From assembly GCA_021014325.1 (NCBI GenBank), contig CM037461.1:3063501-3127500 (forward strand): 64,000 nucleotides of DNA, read 5' to 3'. The notes beneath the pieces are model-generated. The model was not told where the DNA came from and made no database searches. It worked only from the letters and a program-made list of their open reading frames with translations. Both the position numbers and the translations under genes were made by a program. The first letter of the stretch is position 1. Every line of letters starts with the position of its first letter. The stretch comes from Plazaster borealis. Taxonomy: Eukaryota; Echinodermata; Asteroidea; Forcipulatida; Labidiasteridae. This document shows positions 21,701-34,186 of the stretch, piece by piece.

Positions 21701-22301
21701 GCTACTCGCATGTATGCAACATGTGATGTGATGTGAACACCCGGAACGATCTCAACACTATAGCGCGTTGTATGTGTTTTCAGTGCAATTCTTTTCACAC
21801 GCAATTTAATTTAAGAGTCATTCGATACCGGATTTCAACTGGAAGTTAAGGTCAAATAGGTAACATGTCTGTGGAAAAGTTTGAGAGGACTTAAGGACAT
21901 ACAACCTGATGTTAAAATTGTGAGTAAGGTGTTTGTAAAATGTATGAATATTTCTTAAAGTATGAATTGTGAACTTTTCAACTTCCGGTTTAAACAGGAA
22001 GCTGAGGTCCAATGGGGTCACACTCTGTGTGGCGTTTGCTACATTTTGCCAGACCTATCCGATGATTTATAGATTGTTGAAATAGCTTCTATAATTCTTG
22101 AGTTATGATTTTTTGAAATAATAAACTTTGATTTATTGTTTTTCAAAAACTGATGACGTCACCATGACGTAACAACTTTTAGAATCATCTACAAGTTATG
22201 GTCTACCTACATGTAAAGTTTCAAGTTAATATAAATTTTGCAACTATGCGTTTGCTTGCGGACAAACGAGATTCCGAAAAATAATAAAAACTAAAAAAAA
22301 A
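18706..22301 (-). mobile_element. Helitron-like element, array unit 2, split by a nested copy
   Basis: Begins with CTAG at 18706 and the hairpin AGTGTTTGTT/AACAAACACT. The plus-strand element 19019-20977 is inserted in it; without that insert the unit is about 1.64 kb, close to the uninterrupted sisters 22302-23912 and 45045-46655. The 5' end region has 'GCTTGCGGACAAACGAGATT'. Confidence 0.8.
19019..20977 (+). mobile_element. Helitron-like element nested in unit 2, plus strand
   Basis: Complete copy of 1959 bp: 5' TTAGGTGTTCGGGC hairpin, 3' subterminal CCGAACACCTA, hairpin AGTGTTTGTT/AACAAACACT and CTAG at 20974-20977. The unfilled site is seen in a sister (near 32355, CCTCTTAATATATATTTATT). 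Here CCTCTTAA and TATATATTTATT flank the element, so insertion was between A and T without target duplication. A second copy of the type is 46656-48740 on the other strand, giving a 2 kb inverted pair 27 kb apart. Confidence 0.85.
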
Positions 22302-23912
22302 CTAGAGATTTAGTGTTTGTTGGAACAAACACTAGGTGTTCGGATTTCATTGGGGTCAGTGTTGTGTCAATGTGTGAAATATTTTATTGAGTCGATGAAA
22401 AAATTGTTGATAGCTTTTGAAATTTCAAAGTGTACATCAATTACGTGTATACATTTAGTTTACACGGGAAATAAATGCTAAAGTTCCTACTTAAGACTGC
22501 ATTGAGCTCTAGAACGTGTATTAATTGAACATCTGTTTCAATTCTCATGTAAATATTCATAAACTGTACTGTAAGAGCCTCGATCTTAATATATTTCTTT
22601 TACTTCCGGTTGGACAGGAAGCCAGGTCAAATCATGTCATTATCATTTATACAGAACTAAACACATAAAACATTCACAAAAATGCAAAGCTTAAAATCAT
22701 AATAGATATATTTCTCAAGATAATATGATTTTTCGAAATAATAAACTTTACATAGATCAAGTTAAACTGCACCTTTAAGGTGACTTCATAATTATATGAC
22801 AGTTGATGACGTTATTTGAACAGGATCTTAAATTTTGGATGTTACAAATCCCGGCTTGAATACATGCAAGGTTTTAGCTTTAATCGCGCATTTTTGCCGT
22901 AAATATAAATCTGTGTAAAGTGCACCTTTAAGTTGACGGCAAGTGATGCTTGATGACGTCATGATGACACTGTAAAACAAAATATGATTTCCGTTTTGTG
23001 AGGCGAAGGTGAGTGGTGCTGTAACTGTTTCGTGGTGTGCTAGCAAACTACATACTTTTGCAGAAGTCCAAAAATGCACACGATCGAGCCTAACATTTGA
23101 TTGTTAACGGAACGCCTGTTTTAGAGACTAACAATGCGTAATGCCAAATCAGGTTGCGTGAACCTTGAACGGAGACTAGACTATGTGCAGGTTTGATGAA
23201 CGCAACGGCCAGCACGTGCTGCTGGATTTGATTCAGTGCCGTTCTTTTCATGTGGTTATTAATGCGGCCAATAAATACGGGAGCGTTAACGTCCGATTTC
23301 GACCGGAAGTTAAGGTCAAAGTGGTAACATCTCTGTGGAAAAGTTTGCGAAGGATAAATGGGATTTAACCTGATGTAAAAATTGTGACTAAAATATAAGT
23401 AGTTCTTGAGATATGAATTTTTGAAATTTTCAACTTCCGGTTTGAACCGGAAGTCAAGGTCAAATGGGGTCACACTTTGTGTAACGTTTGCTACGTTTCG
23501 ACAGACCTATCCGATTATGTGTAGATTGTTGAAATAGCTTATACAATTCTTGAGTTATGATTTTTTGAAATAATAAACTTTGATTTATTGTTTTTCAAAA
23601 ACTGATGACGTCACCATGACGTAACAACTTTTGAATCATCTACAAGTTATGGTCTACCTACATGTAAAGTTTCAAGTTAATATAAATTTTGCAACTATGC
23701 GTTTGCTTGCGGACAAACGAGATTCCGAAAAATAATAAAAACTAAAAAAAAAAAAAAAACCGAACAAAAACAATAGGTGTTCGGCTATTGCCCGAACACC
23801 TAAAAAAAAAACCGAACAAAAACAATAGGTGTTCGGCTATTGCCCGAACACCTAAAAAAAAAACCCGAACAATAATAAGAGGTGTTCGGAGCAAAGCTCT
23901 CCGAACACCTAA
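22302..23912 (-). mobile_element. Helitron-like element, array unit 3
   Basis: 1.6 kb copy of the same type as 45045-46655. The 5' end carries three hairpin units (23765-23910), two with loop CTATTGC and one with the variant stem GGTGTTCGGAG/CTCCGAACACC. Its TTAGG end joins the next unit's CTAG at 23913 with no base between. Confidence 0.8.
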
Positions 23913-26356
23913 CTAGAGATTTAGTGTTTGTTGGAACAAACACTAGGTGTTCGGCTATCTTTGGGGTCAGTGCTTTGTTTATGTGTAAGCTTTATCATTG
24001 AATCGATGAACAAATTGTTGATAGCTTTGGGAATATCAAGGAAAGCAAAGTGTTAATCTTCTATGATTATGCATTAGTTTAAACAGGGAATAAATGCAAC
24101 TCACAATATGAGTTTTCAAAAATAGTAATAATCGTTTGTTAAGCCAAATTAGAAATGACGTCATTATGACGTTAGATAAGTTCTTATCGAGACATTGGTA
24201 TTTAAGTATGTGCTTAAAATGTTAAGCGAAAAAACGAAGTTGAACTATACAAAGTGTTTTCAGCAAAAGAGTACATTATTTAATTTATTAGATAAACTAT
24301 TAGGGTAAGTTGTCCTTTTCATACAGAGCATCATTTTTTGAATTCCCTTTCATCTTGGTTGCATATCTTCAAACGAGCCGTTGAATTACTTACAAGTACA
24401 GCCATGTAATCCATTTACTGAAGTTTATTTATTTTTCAATGAATATTCATTTTGATTCTTTATGGATTAATAAATCGAAATATGCTAATCATGTTGACAT
24501 TATTAATTTACAATTATTAGAAGTTTTCAACAGTGTTTCAAATACAGCAAGTTGGATACTCATGAAGTATCGGTGCATGAAACATTGATTGTTCAAAACA
24601 TATGCACTGATGATGATGTCATTAAAATAAGTCAAGCATAGTATGAGCTATCGGTTGCATATTTTTAAATAGCTTGCTTGATTTTTAGACATTGATTTTC
24701 ATTCATACAGAACGGTGGGTTAAATTTAGAATATCGAAAGAAAACACACTTGTTTTGGATAATTATGAAAGATAAAGGCAAGTCATGAAGACGGCAAGTC
24801 TAAGCCTCTCGTGAATTTTGACTAATAACATAAGGAGTTGAGTACTATTTCTACCTATATGGTGCATCATACACTCAGCAAGGAAATAAGGATGGACCAC
24901 AACAACGGGTGTGAAAACATTCACTGTAGACCATTCAGGTACTGGATGTGCTGTACTCTGAAGAAGAAGAAAACAAATTATAAAGAAAGTGTGACTCAAG
25001 GTAAATTAAGTCAAGCCGAAACTGTTTAAATAAATAAAATTCATTAACTAAAACATTTCATCATAATATTATAAAACTAATAACTTATTGAATTTATGCT
25101 CTCTCAAGGACCAGCCTGATCGTTGGCGCATAAAAATACAAAATATCAGAGTAAGGAAATTACGCAAGAAAAAGCTTGTGGAAGGTGCACAAACTGTTTT
25201 TGATGTGAATAATATAAACGAAACCTTCTGAGGAAAACCTTCATCGAAGAGTTTCTAAATATGCAAGTCGTGATGGAAAACATTCATCAAACTGACAAGT
25301 GACACAAAGCAATCAAACCCGTTTCCAATTGCCCAATTTCAACCCCTTCGTTCGACGATCATACTAAACCTTCTTTAGTTTTAAAAACGTCACCAACGTC
25401 ACCACTTGATGATTAACGGTAAACTTTATAACATAACTGTGCATTAAATGAAGAATCATTTGAAAGGCAGTTATGCTTACCGTTTTATTCACCGTGTCGC
25501 ACTGATAGACACCACCGTCAGGACGGTCTGAAACGCCCTTCATCACGAGCCGATCTCATGCCCCGTTTTACAGTGTGTGATCAAAACATAACCAATGTTT
25601 GTTTTATTCTGCTTGCAATTTCTCACATAATTAAAAGTCATACGAATCACTGAAGCAGGTGGCCATCTCATTAAAACTTCGTCTTCGATTCCATATTGAT
25701 CATAAAGCCATGAGAAGGGCGAATAGGGGAACAATTAGACGCCAAATCTGAGCGGAATTCATGATAATGCTAGTACGTATTAGTAAGTACGCCATTGATC
25801 ATATTGCACTACGTTGTAAGTACGATGACCTCTGGCGTGTCAAAACATGAGTGGAAAATCACGCCAGGCGCACATGGCACTGATTGTAAACAACTACGGT
25901 TGCGCCGCGTTGGTCTTTAACAAGCGCCTTGACTGGCTAGCTACCCACCGTTGCCAGTCGCGAGGGGGTATGCCATGCTGCGTTAGGCAATGGATTAAGA
26001 TTAAAGGCCAATTTCTCTACTAGATCTATAAAAAACTTGATTTGTTCCGATGTATAAAACAATAAGTATTCAGGACCCTTTGTTTTCAAGAAATAACAAC
26101 GAATTTATCGTTCTTAGTTTGCGAGTTTTGCATGGTTGTTAAACCAAAAACTAAAAATTTGATTACATTAATTACATTTAATTACCCAATAATTCATTGG
26201 GTGACGTCATTATGTTGTCGAAATTTCTGTTTTGTCTAATCATCAGGTGTAATATTGTTGCCCAGTTTCATGACCGTGCGAGTTTGAGAAAGACGTCAAA
26301 ATCTGCGGACAACGATGCGTGTATTTTTGAGGTGGGCGAACAAACTCAAAAATCCA
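23913..26356 (-). mobile_element. Helitron-like element, array unit 4 (long type)
   Basis: 2.44 kb. The 3' part has the variant 'GGCTATCTTTGGGGTCAGTGC', shared with unit 53777-56161. The interior (24100-25300) is AT-rich and non-coding; 25320-26350 matches 43993-45044 and the two parts of the copy 48741-53776. Only short frames (for example 24763-24999, 25543-25734) without domains. Confidence 0.75.
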
Positions 26357-26469
26357 CTAGACTTAAATTTTTGTCACATGACAAACCAAGGTGTTCGGCT
26401 TGACGCTCAAATCTTGAATGTGTGTTATAACAAACACATCCCAACTTGTTATCATCGTCGCGGTGCTGT

Positions 26470-27075
26470 GGATCCGATATGGCCATATTCCTGTACCCAT
26501 TCCTTTGTGCACAGTGCATGGGCCGTGTTGGACCCGTGATATGGCCATATTCCTGTATCCATTGCTTTGTGCACAGTGCATGGGCCGTGTTGGACCCGTG
26601 ATATGGCCATATTCCTGTATCCATTGCTTTGTGCACAGTGCATGGGCCATGGTGGACCCGTGATATGGACATATTCTTGTACCCATTGCTTTGTGCACAG
26701 TGCATGGGCCGTGTTGGACCCGTGATATGGCCATATTCCTGTATCCATTGCTTTGTGCACAGTGCATGGGTCGTGTTGGACCCGTGATATGGCCATATTC
26801 CTCTACCCATTCCTTTGTGCACAGTGCATGGGCCGTGTTGGACCCGTGATATGGCCATATTCCTGTATCCATTGCTTTGTGCACAGTGCATGGGCCGTGG
26901 TGAACCCGTGATATGGCCATACTATTCTTGTACCCATTGCTTTGTGCACAGTGCATGGGCCATGGTGGACCCGTGATATGGACATATTCTTGTACCCATT
27001 GCTTTGTGCACAGTGCATTGTCTGTGGTTGACCCGAGATATGGCCAAATTCCTGTACCCATTGCTTGTGCACAGT
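26470..27075. repeat. 62 bp minisatellite, about ten copies
   Basis: Unit: ATATGGCCATATTCCTGTA, CCATTGCTTTGTGCACAGTG and CATGGGCCGTGTTGGACCCG. Copies differ by few bases (GG/AT, TTCTTGTA). Because 62 is not a multiple of three and the unit lacks stops on the minus strand, several long overlapping frames (up to 282 codons, IWPYHGSNTAHALCTKQW-like) appear; they are repeat products, not a gene. The unit holds the perfect palindrome ATATGGCCATAT. Confidence 0.95.
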
Positions 27076-27284
27076 TTATAGGGACTCCATGTCTAAGAAT
27101 ATGCCCAAATAGCGGGTTTTTGCCGGGAAATGTTTTTTGTGGGAAATGTATTTGTAAGAAAATCACAAAGGCAAACTTTGACTTTTTGGTTCGACCTGAA
27201 GTAAAGGTCATATGAATTTGGCGTTAACTTTTCAAATGTTGCATTTGTTAGGGTTTAAAAGACCTGTCCGATGATGTATATATT

Positions 27285-27900
27285 GTTGACCCAGAAGTAA
27301 AGGTCAACACGTGGTCACGGTTACCCAAGGCTAATCTCCAATGCCCAAGGAGTCTATGACTGAAAAAAGTTTGAAAATCGGTTGTAAATTTCTTAAAATA
27401 TGGTCTCACTTCCGGTTGACCCGAAAGTAAAGGTCAACATGGGGTCACGGTTACCCAAGGCTAATCTCCAATGCTCAAGGAGTCTATGACTGAAAAAAGT
27501 TTGAAAATCGGTTGAGTAGTTCTTGAGATATGGTGTCCCTTCCGGTTGACCCGGAAGTAAAGGTCAACATGGGGTCACGGTTACCCAAGGCTAATCTCCA
27601 ATGCCCAAGGAGTAGTCTATAACTGAAAAAAGTTTGAAAATCGGTTGTGTAGTTCTTGAGATATGGTCTCACTTCCAGTTGACCCGAAAGTAAAGGTCAA
27701 CATGGGGTCACTGTTATCCAAAGCTAATCTGCAATGGCCAAGGAGTCTATAACTGAAAACAGTTTGAAAATCGGTTGAGTAGTTCTTGAGATGGTTCCAC
27801 TTCCGGTTGACCCGGATGTAAAGGTCATTATGGAGTCACGGTTACCCAAGGCTAATCTCAAATGCCCAAGGATTTTATAACTGAAAAAAGTTTGAAAATC
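27285..27900. repeat. ~128 bp tandem array, about five copies
   Basis: Same unit as 16790-17640 (CCAATGCCCAAGGAGTCTAT, CACTTCCGGTTGACCCGGAA). Confidence 0.9.
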
Positions 27901-28890
27901 GGTAGTGTAGTTCTTGAATTATGAATTTTTAAAATAATTGCCATTTGATTGTTAGCGAGGTTTGCACGTACGGCTGTTTTAGAGACTGACTAAGCGTATT
28001 GTCAAAATCAGGTTGCGCAAGCTTGAAAAGAGACTACACTACAAACATGTTTGAAGGACTTTGAACCTTGCGGTTGATTCAATGGAGCAAGCAGCCGCTC
28101 ACCATCTATAACTGGTTTAGATCGCGTATTGTGTGTGTATTCAATGCAGTTTATTCCCGCGGTTTGACAGCGGGTCAATGTATACCCGATATCAACCATA
28201 AGTGAAGGTCAAAAAGGTAACATTTCTGTGGAAAAGTTTGAGAAGGCTTACAAATCTACAACATGATGTCAAAAATTGTGAGTAATGTGTATGTAAAAAG
28301 TACGAGTATTCCAAGACCTCTCCGATGATGTATAGATTGTTATAATAGCGTAAGTACTTCTTGAGTTATGAATTTTTAAATGATTAAACTTTGATTTACT
28401 GTATTTCAACACTTGATGACGTCATCATGACGTCACAACTACTTGATTGAGGTTTTATCAAGTTCCTTACATGGTGTAAATTTGAAGTTGATCTGATACA
28501 CAGAAGTTTATTTTTTTGCCGGGAATTTTTTTTGAAGAATTACACCAAGGCAAACTTTGACCTTTCGTTACGACCGAGAGTAAAGGTCATGTGAATTTAG
28601 CGTTAACTTTTCAAATGTTGCCCTTGTCTTTATCTATCATATGCGCAAATATCAATACCATAGCTATAATATTCGGAGACATACAGGCATTCGCATATGG
28701 TCACTTTTTTACCTTTAATAGCTTGTAATTTTACACCTGATGACGTCATCATGACGTAACTAAAGCGGTTTCATGTCGTAATGGGTATCTAAGTATATGT
28801 GAAGTTTCAAGTTCATATGAGCCTGGAAAGGGTGCTTTTGTTAGCGGACAAGGGATGCTGAGAAGAAGAAGAATAAGAAGTTTTAAGAAA

Positions 28891-30640
28891 CTAGAGATTT
28901 AGAGTTTGTCTTACCACAAACTCAAGGTGTTCGGTTCCGGGGGTGGGGGAATGACGAGCCGTTTTTCAATACAAGTGGTAACGTGAAGAGTTTTTTATTT
29001 TTCTCAAAAAACATGTGATGACTTGTGAACTAAAAGAAAATGTTACTTTGAAAGTGTCACTTCCGTTTGACCCGGAAGTAAAGGTCAACATGGGGTCACG
29101 GTACCCAAGGCTAATCTCCAATGCCCAAGGAGTCTATAACTGAAAAAAGTTTGAAAATCGGTTGTGTAGTTCTTGAGATATGGTGTCACTTCCGGTTGAC
29201 CCGGAAGTAAAGGTCAACATGGGGTCACGGTTACCCAAGGCTAATCTCCAATGCCCAAGGAGTCTATACCTGAAAACAGTTTGAAAATCGGTTGAGTAGT
29301 TCTTGAGATATGGTGTCACTTCCGTTTGACCCGGAAGTAAAGGTCAACATGGGGTCACGGTACCCAAGGCTAATCTCCAATGACCAAGGAGTCTATAACT
29401 GAAAACAGGTTAAAAATAGGTTGTGTAGTTCTTGAGATATGGTCCCTCTTCCGGATGACCCGGAAGTAAAGGTCAACATGGGGTCATAGTTACCCAAGGC
29501 TAATCTCCAATGCCCAAGGATTTTATAACTGAAAAAAGTTTGAAAATCGGTTGTGTAGTTCTTGAATTATTAATTTTTAAAAAATCTGACATTTGATTGT
29601 AAGCGAGGTTTGCACGGACGGCTGTTTTGGAGACTGACTAAGCGTATTGTCAAAATCAGGTTGCGCGAACCTTGAAAAGAGACTAGACTACAAGCATGTT
29701 TGAAGGACTTTGAAGCTTGCGTTGCTTCAATGGAGCAAGCAGCCGCTCACCGTCTAACTGGTTTAGATCGTGTATTGTGTGTGTTTTCAATGCAGTTTAT
29801 TCCCGCAGTTTGACAGCGGGTCAATGTATACCCGATTTCAACCATAAGTGAAGGTCAAAAAGGTAACATCTTTGTGGAAAAGTTTGAGAAGGCTTAAAAA
29901 TCTACAACATGATGTGAAAATTGTGAGTAATGTGTATGTAAAAAGTACGAGTATTCCTTAAAGTTTGAATTGTGAAGTTTTCAACTTCCACTTTGAACAA
30001 GAAGACAAGGTCAAACGGTATAAGACTCTGTGTTGTATTTGCTACATTTGTCAAGACCTCTCCGATGATGTATAGATTGTTATAATAGCTGATGTACTTC
30101 TTGAGTTATGAATTTTTAAATGATTAAACTTCGATTTACTGTATCTCAACACTTGATGACGTCATCATGACGTCACAACTACTTGATTGAGGTTTTATCG
30201 AGTTCCTTACATGGTGTAAGTTTGAAGTTGATCTGATAAACAGAAGTTAATGTTTTTTCCGGGAAAGTGTTTTTTTGAAGAATTACACCAAGGCAAACTT
30301 TGACCTTTCGTTACGACCGGAAGTAAAGGTCATGTGAATTTGGCGTTAACTTTTCAAATGTTGCCCGTGTCTTGGTCTATCATTATGCCGAAATATCAAT
30401 ACCATAGCTGTAATATTCGAAGACATACAGGCATTCGCATATGGTCACTTTTTACCTTAAATGGCTTGTAATTTGACACCTGATGACGTCATCATGACGT
30501 AACTAAAGCGGTTTCATCTCTTAATAGGTATCTAACTTTATGTGAAGTTTCAAGTTCATATGAGCTTGGAAAGGGTGCTTTTGTTAGCGGACAAGGGACG
30601 CTGAGAAGAAGAAGAAGAAGTATTAAGAAAAAAAAACAAA
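28891..30640 (-). mobile_element. Helitron-like element, array unit 6
   Basis: The 3' terminus CTAG at 28891 has a changed hairpin, GAGTTTGT/ACAAACTC, in which both arms changed together relative to the common GTGTTTGT/ACAAACAC. The body has the ~128 bp array (29045-29570) and a 5' part like 17640-18705, with CRE-like palindromes at 30155 and 30483. Confidence 0.75.
29045..29570. repeat. ~128 bp tandem array, about four copies
   Basis: Same unit as 16790-17640. Confidence 0.9.
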
Positions 30641-32043
30641 CTAGAGATTTAGTGTTTGTTGGAACAAACACTAGGTGTTCGGGTTTCATTGAGGTCATGT
30701 TGTGTCAATGTGTTAACTATTTTATTGAGTCGATGAAAAGTTTGTTGATAGCTTTTGAAATTTCAAAGTGTAAATCAATTACGCGTATACATTTAGTTTA
30801 CATGGGAAAAACGTTCATCAATCGGACCATTTTCTGATTTTTTTGACACAGCCAGCAATCATACCAATCCCCCATTGCCCAATTCTACCTCTTCGACGGT
30901 CATACTAAACGTTCCTTAGTTTTAAAAACATCACCAACGCCACCACTTGATGATTAAGGATAAACCTTATAACATAATTGTGCATTAATACTCATTACCT
31001 CTGCCGTAGACGCCGTCCGTAGACGCCGCCCGAAACACCCTTCATGAGCTGATGATGTCAGGTGTCTGGTCTCGGTGTTTGATCAAAACATAACCAATGT
31101 TCGTCTTTTTCTGCTTGCATTTTCTCACATAATTAAAAGCCATAGGAATCACTGAAGCAGGTGTTCATCTCAGTGAAACTTCGTCTTCAATTCCATATTG
31201 ATCATAAAGCCATGAGAAGGGCGAATAGGGGAACAATCAGGCGCGGATCCAGGGGGGGCGTGGGGGGCGCACGCCCCCCCTTTTTCATATAAAAAAAAAA
31301 AAAAATGAGGGAGAAAAGAAAAAAAGAGGGAGAGAGAAAGAAGGGGGGGGGAGAAATGGGGAAGGGAAGATTTTGCTGCTTGGTATATTTTCACGCCCCC
31401 CCGTTTGGAAAATCCTGGATCCGCCCCTGACAATTAGACGCTGAATATGAGGAGAATTCAGATCTATAATGTTAGTACGCCATTGAAGATTGCACTACGT
31501 TGTAAGTACGATGACCTTTGGCATGTCAAAACATGAATTGAAAATCACGCCAGGTGCACATGGCACCGATTGTAAACAACTACGGTTGCACCACGTTGGT
31601 CTGTAACAAGCGCCTTGACTGGCTAGCTACCCACCGTTGCCAGTCGCGCCGGGGTAAGCCATGCTGCGTTAGGCAATGGATCTAAGATTTGAACATTTTT
31701 ATAGGCCAATTTCTTTTAGAAATCTTTGAAAAACTGAATTTGTTCCAATGTATAAAACGATAAGTATTCAATACCCTTTGTTTTCAGGAAATAACAACGA
31801 ATTTATCTTTCTAAGTTTGCGAGTTCTGGACCAAAAACTCAAAATTTGATTAAATTAATTACATTTAATTACCCAATAAATCAATGGGTGACGGCATTAT
31901 ATTGTCGAAATTTCTGTTTCATCTATTCATCAGGTGTAATATTGTTGCCAAGTTTCATGACCGTGCGAGTTTGGGAAAGATGTCAAAGTCTGCGGACAAC
32001 GATGCGTGTATTTTTGAGGTGGGCGAACAAACTCAAAAATCCA
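30641..32043 (-). mobile_element. Helitron-like element, array unit 7 (shortened)
   Basis: CTAG 30641 and the standard hairpin. About 200 bp after the 3' end the sequence jumps to the block that starts CAGCCAGCAATCATACCAAT in the long type, so the middle is deleted. It carries the MITE 31238-31429. Confidence 0.75.
31238..31429. mobile_element. 192 bp MITE with 16 bp TIRs
   Basis: Ends CAGGCGCGGATCCAGG and, on the other strand, CAGGGGCGGATCCAGG. The flanks repeat ACAAT (31233-31237 and 31430-31434), and sister copies have the empty site GGGGAACAATTAGACGC. The interior is G/A-rich with AGAGGGAGAGAGAAAG. No ORF. The superfamily is not certain; the CAGGGGCGGATCC end type is widespread in invertebrates. 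Confidence 0.85.
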
Positions 32044-34186
32044 CTAGAGCTTTAGTGTTTGTTGGAACAAACACTAGGTGTTCGGATTTCATTGGGGTCA
32101 GTGTTGTGTCAATGTGTGAAATATTTTATTGAGTCGATGAAAAATTGTTGATAGCTTTTGAAATTTCAAAGTGTAAATCAATTACGTGTATACATTTAGT
32201 TTACACGGGAAATAAATGCTAACGTTCCTACTTAAGACTGCATTGAGCTCTAGAACGTGTATTAATTGAACATTCTGTTTCAATGTTCATGTAAATATTC
32301 ATAAACTGTACTGTATACAAGACTTTTACTGACAATTCAAAAAAGAGCCTCTTAATATATATTTATTTTACTTCCGGTTGGACAGGAAGCCAGGTGAAAT
32401 CATGTCATTATCAATTATACAGAACTTTAACACATAAAACATTCACAAAAATGCAAAGCTTAAAATCATAATAGATATATTTCTCAAGATATGATTTTTC
32501 GAAATAATAAACTTTAAATAGATCAAGTTAAACTGCACCTTTAAGGTGACTTCATAATTATATGACAACTGATGACGTCATTTGAACAGGATCTTAAATT
32601 TTGGATGTTACAAATCCCTGCTTGAATACATGCGAGGTTATAGCTTTAATGGCGCATTTTTGCCGTAAAGATACATCTTTGAAAAGTGCACCTAAGCCGA
32701 CGTCACATAAAGCTTGTTGACGTCATCGGAACGCGACGTCAAATTCTAGATGTAACACATCCCAACTTGAATACATGCAAGGTTTCAGCTAAATTGCACC
32801 TTTTTTCTGCATTTATCAACCTTGTATTACTGCACCTTTAAGTTCACGCGATCCACGGCGATATTAATTTTTGATGACGTCAATCTTCCAGTTTCAAAAA
32901 TGGTTTATTTTTTCCAATAACCCATTAACATACACTTAATGCAATATTATATACATTTAAAAATAAACATTTATATCGAGTTATGAGAACCCAGCGAAAA
33001 TGAACTAACGTTGAACATATGGTTCTTGACAAGACAGAAGGACAAACGTTTACTGACCCTGAAACTGATTTTAAACCTGACCCTGACCCTGAACCCAACT
33101 TTTACCTTTATTCTAACTGAACCATGTGCTATAGTACCCTTATTCGTACCCTCACCCCTACCTGGTTCAGAAGTAACAATTGAAATAGGGCCTTCCTTTA
33201 TCTGAATTCTGTAGGCTTTATATTATAATTATCTATGTTTTATCGGGTGTGCCGAACTTTATTATTCCCACTGTGCTAGCTGCTTCTTGTTAATGAAACG
33301 TAGTTGTTGGTATCGAGTTGCAACTGTTTTTTTACATAATTTCGTCATGAGAAAGGAATGTTTGAACACACAATCTTGCTTTCTCATGCTTTAAAGCCAA
33401 GAGAAAAAAATAACTAACCGTGAAAATGTAAACAACCTGAGCAAAATATTCATGAATAGTTTTGTTGTTGTTGGCGAACATTGTTACGAGATTAAGGCTT
33501 TGCACGCGATGGTTCACATAGAGGTGAAATGTAAAAACTTTTCCCTCACAAAACACGTAAAATATCCCACACAATAAAGGTCACATAGGTTAGTCGAGAA
33601 ACTCCCATGTAAAAACGTTAACAAAGGCACATTCACACGTCACGAAAAGCCTTGAACTACTGCGAAAAGGTACCGTACAATAATAATAATAATAATAAAA
33701 CAGAATTTATATAGCTCAATATGAATACAACATTCCTCAAAGCGCTTAACAGTAAAATGAAAATCATTAATAAACAAAACACAGAGTATAATTCCCAATT
33801 TAAGCCCACCAACAAAATAAATAAAATTAGGCCAGACCAGCTATTACCTAAATGAAACCATACCACAAACAACTAAAAGGAACTGTAAAGTTACTGTAAA
33901 ACTATTGTTAAAAATTACAAATGATTACAATGACAAACAATTTTTCGCAATAACATCTCAAGGCACATTTAATTTCTTTTCTTTCCCTTTTCCCCCAATG
34001 GGGGCTCAGGCAGGGGGAATTGATAAGCATTACGTGAGGGGAATTAGATATACCCGAGTGGAATGGAAAATGCGATTTAAAATAATTCAACTTGGCTAAT
34101 TTGTACAATAACAAATTACAACTGCAGTACAGTCAGTAGACTAAATGTAATAAGTAAAGTTCAGAGTAAAAGTTAAAACAGAAACA
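32044..34186 (-). mobile_element. Helitron-like element, array unit 8
   Basis: CTAG 32044, standard hairpin, then the 1.6 kb type up to about 32890. After that comes unrelated AT-rich DNA (32890-34186) with CCTGACCCTGACCCTGAACC near 33080 and the retroposon tail 33673-33760. The 5' end of the unit is therefore replaced or interrupted. No gene in the unrelated part. Confidence 0.6.
33673..33760 (-). repeat. SINE/LINE 3' tail with (ATT)n
   Basis: On the minus strand AAGCGCTTTGAGGAATGTTG is followed by GAGCTATATAAATTCTG and (ATT)n, the same tail type as 4744-4835. Confidence 0.55.

Larger units (their letters stand above)
26357..28890 (-). mobile_element. Helitron-like element, array unit 5
   Basis: The 3' end at 26357 has CTAG and a variant stem TTTGTCA/TGACAAA. 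It contains the 62 bp minisatellite 26470-27075 and the ~128 bp array 27285-27900. The 5' part matches 17640-18705. Confidence 0.7.

Noticed and set aside
21818..22021. 67-codon frame MTPLDLSF(L/V)FKPEVE seen again at 46167 and 51684
   Set aside because: Repeated only because the 1.6 kb element is repeated; no domain and the second half is the hydrophobic shadow of AT-rich DNA.
23765..23912. CRISPR-like look of repeated hairpins with spacers
   Set aside because: Eukaryotic context, only 2-3 units, spacers are A-rich and alike; they are transposon termini.
26346..27211. Overlapping minus-strand frames of up to 282 codons (HALCTKQWIQEYGHITGP-type)
   Set aside because: Products of the 62 bp minisatellite read in all three frames; no start context, no domain, repetitive composition.
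33054..33110. CCTGACCCTGACCCTGAACC as an interstitial telomere-like repeat
   Set aside because: Too short and irregular; not the TTAGGG/CCCTAA unit.
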